Position numbers and translations under genes: made by a program. The notes beneath the pieces are model-generated. The model was not told the origin of the DNA and made no database searches. It saw only the letters and a program-made list of their open reading frames with translations. From positions 175,422 to 239,421 of the forward strand of contig JABDNH010000007.1 of NCBI GenBank assembly GCA_013001055.1: a DNA stretch of 64,000 nt, read 5' to 3'. The DNA comes from Sphingomonas sp. (GTDB taxonomy: Bacteria > Pseudomonadota > Alphaproteobacteria > Sphingomonadales > Sphingomonadaceae). Positions 62,725 through 64,000 of this stretch are shown here, piece by piece. Within the stretch, counting starts at the first letter, position 1, and every line of letters begins with the position of its first letter.

Positions 62725-64000
62725 ATGTCCGACAAGCCGAACTATAAAGACACGGTCTTCCTGCCCAAGACCGATTTTCCCATGAAGGCCGGTCTCCCGC
62801 AGAAGGAGCCCAAGATCCTCGAGCAGTGGGAAAAGGACGATATTTATGGCCAGCTGCGCGCTGCACGCGAAGGCCGCGAGAAATTCATCCTTCATGATGG
62901 CCCGCCTTATGCCAATGGCGACATCCATATCGGCCATGCGCTCAACAAGACGTTGAAAGACATGGTGGTGCGTTCGCAGTCGCTGCTCGGCAAGGATGTG
63001 CCCTACGTGCCCGGCTGGGACTGCCACGGCTTGCCAATCGAGTGGAAGATCGAAGAGCTCTACCGCAAGAAAAAGCGCGACAAGAATGCGGTGCCCGCGA
63101 AGGAATTCCGCGCCGAGTGCCGCGCTTATGCGCAAAAATGGGTCGACGTGCAGACGGGCCAGTTCCGACGCCTCGGCAATATCGGCGACTATGATCGCCC
63201 GTATTTGACGATGCGCCCGGAGGCCGAAGCCCAGATCGTCGCCGAGCTGTTCAAGTTCGCCGAAACGGGCCAGCTCTATCGCGGCGCGCGCCCGGTGATG
63301 TGGAGCCCGGTCGAGGAAACCGCGCTCGCCGAGGCCGAGGTCGAATATGAGGATTTGACCGACAGCCCGCAGATCGATGTGGCGTTCGAGATTGTCGAGA
63401 GCCCGATCGAGGAATTGGTGGGCGCGCATGCGGTGGTGTGGACGACCACGCCGTGGACGATCCCGGTGAACCAAGCTTTGGCGTATGGGCCAAAGGTAGA
63501 GTACGCGCACTTTAGCCTTGTAGTTGGTGTGGCTGGCGTCCCCGAAGGCACCTCCGGTTCCGGTATTGCTGGGTTAGTAAACCAAGCTGCCGAGCGTTTA
63601 AAAGACGCCGGGCTCGATTTTGACTGCAAGCGCATTATTGTCGCTAAAGAACTTGTCGACGCTTTCATTGCTCGGTTGAATGTCTTGGCGGCAAGAGTTG
63701 ATGTGTCTGACCTCGGTATCGAGAAAGCTGTTTTCCAGATCACTGGTGAGCAAATAGGTGAAGGGCGATCCGCTCCGTTTAACCGGTTTGTCCATAGCGT
63801 CAAAGGCGCCGACCTAGCCGGCACCGTCGCCCGCCACCCGATGCATCATCTCGGCGGCTTCTATGCCCGCCCCCGCCCCTTCCTTGCGGGCGACTTCGTC
63901 ACCACCGACAGCGGCACCGGGCTCGTCCATATGGCGCCCGATCATGGCGAGGACGATTTCGACCTGTGCAAGGCGCACGGCATCAATCCTGAATTCGCGG
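62725..64000 (+). CDS. ileS: isoleucyl-tRNA synthetase, 3' end truncated by window edge
   Basis: From ATG 62725: MSDKPNYKDTVFLPKTDFPMKAGLPQKEPKILEQWEKDDIY...FILHDGPPYANGDIHIGHALNKTLKD...VPGWDCHGLPIEWKIE...VWTTTPWTIPVNQAL. Open at window edge, hence absent from ORF track. Confidence 0.96.
   Translation, partial: MSDKPNYKDTVFLPKTDFPMKAGLPQKEPKILEQWEKDDIYGQLRAAREGREKFILHDGPPYANGDIHIGHALNKTLKDMVVRSQSLLGKDVPYVPGWDCHGLPIEWKIEELYRKKKRDKNAVPAKEFRAECRAYAQKWVDVQTGQFRRLGNIGDYDRPYLTMRPEAEAQIVAELFKFAETGQLYRGARPVMWSPVEETALAEAEVEYEDLTDSPQIDVAFEIVESPIEELVGAHAVVWTTTPWTIPVNQALAYGPKVEYAHFSLVVGVAGVPEGTSGSGIAGLVNQAAERLKDAGLDFDCKRIIVAKELVDAFIARLNVLAARVDVSDLGIEKAVFQITGEQIGEGRSAPFNRFVHSVKGADLAGTVARHPMHHLGGFYARPRPFLAGDFVTTDSGTGLVHMAPDHGEDDFDLCKAHGINPEFA

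Overview
This 64 kb window reads as a high-GC alphaproteobacterial chromosome, most likely a sphingomonad (inferred from protein sequence and gene order). It is mostly core genome. The centrepiece is a complete division/cell-wall (dcw) cluster on the minus strand, about 29.5 to 11.5 kb: mraZ-rsmH-ftsL-ftsI-murE-murF-mraY-murD-ftsW-murG-murC-murB-ddl-ftsQ-ftsA-ftsZ. Flanking it are nagZ/SPOR/argS, an ECF sigma factor plus DUF6768 pair, a DUF1800/DUF1501 pair, dgt, purL, a bfd-bfr iron module, an Hpt protein, der-bamB-TPR, panB, a MATE exporter, an AAC(3)-I-like acetyltransferase, purT, guaA, an S9 prolyl oligopeptidase, a YadA-like trimeric autotransporter, rplQ-rpoA-rpsK-rpsM, ribF and a truncated ileS. 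I saw no CRISPR array, prophage, transposase, rRNA or tRNA. The best unexplained signals are regulatory: (1) six GANTC sites in 107 bp, including a 16-bp perfect palindrome, between ftsA and ftsZ; (2) a 10-bp-period repeat (TGGCA-N5) upstream of mraZ that looks like a lineage-specific MraZ box, with a perfect DnaA box nearby; (3) a matched pair of Fur-like 7-1-7 operators (17/20 identical) upstream of bfd and bfr. Also notable are a two-part AT-richer insertion in the IleRS editing domain and a two-head trimeric autotransporter with an internal neck. I found no clearly new multi-gene defence or biosynthetic system. No searches were run; family calls come from recognised motifs.
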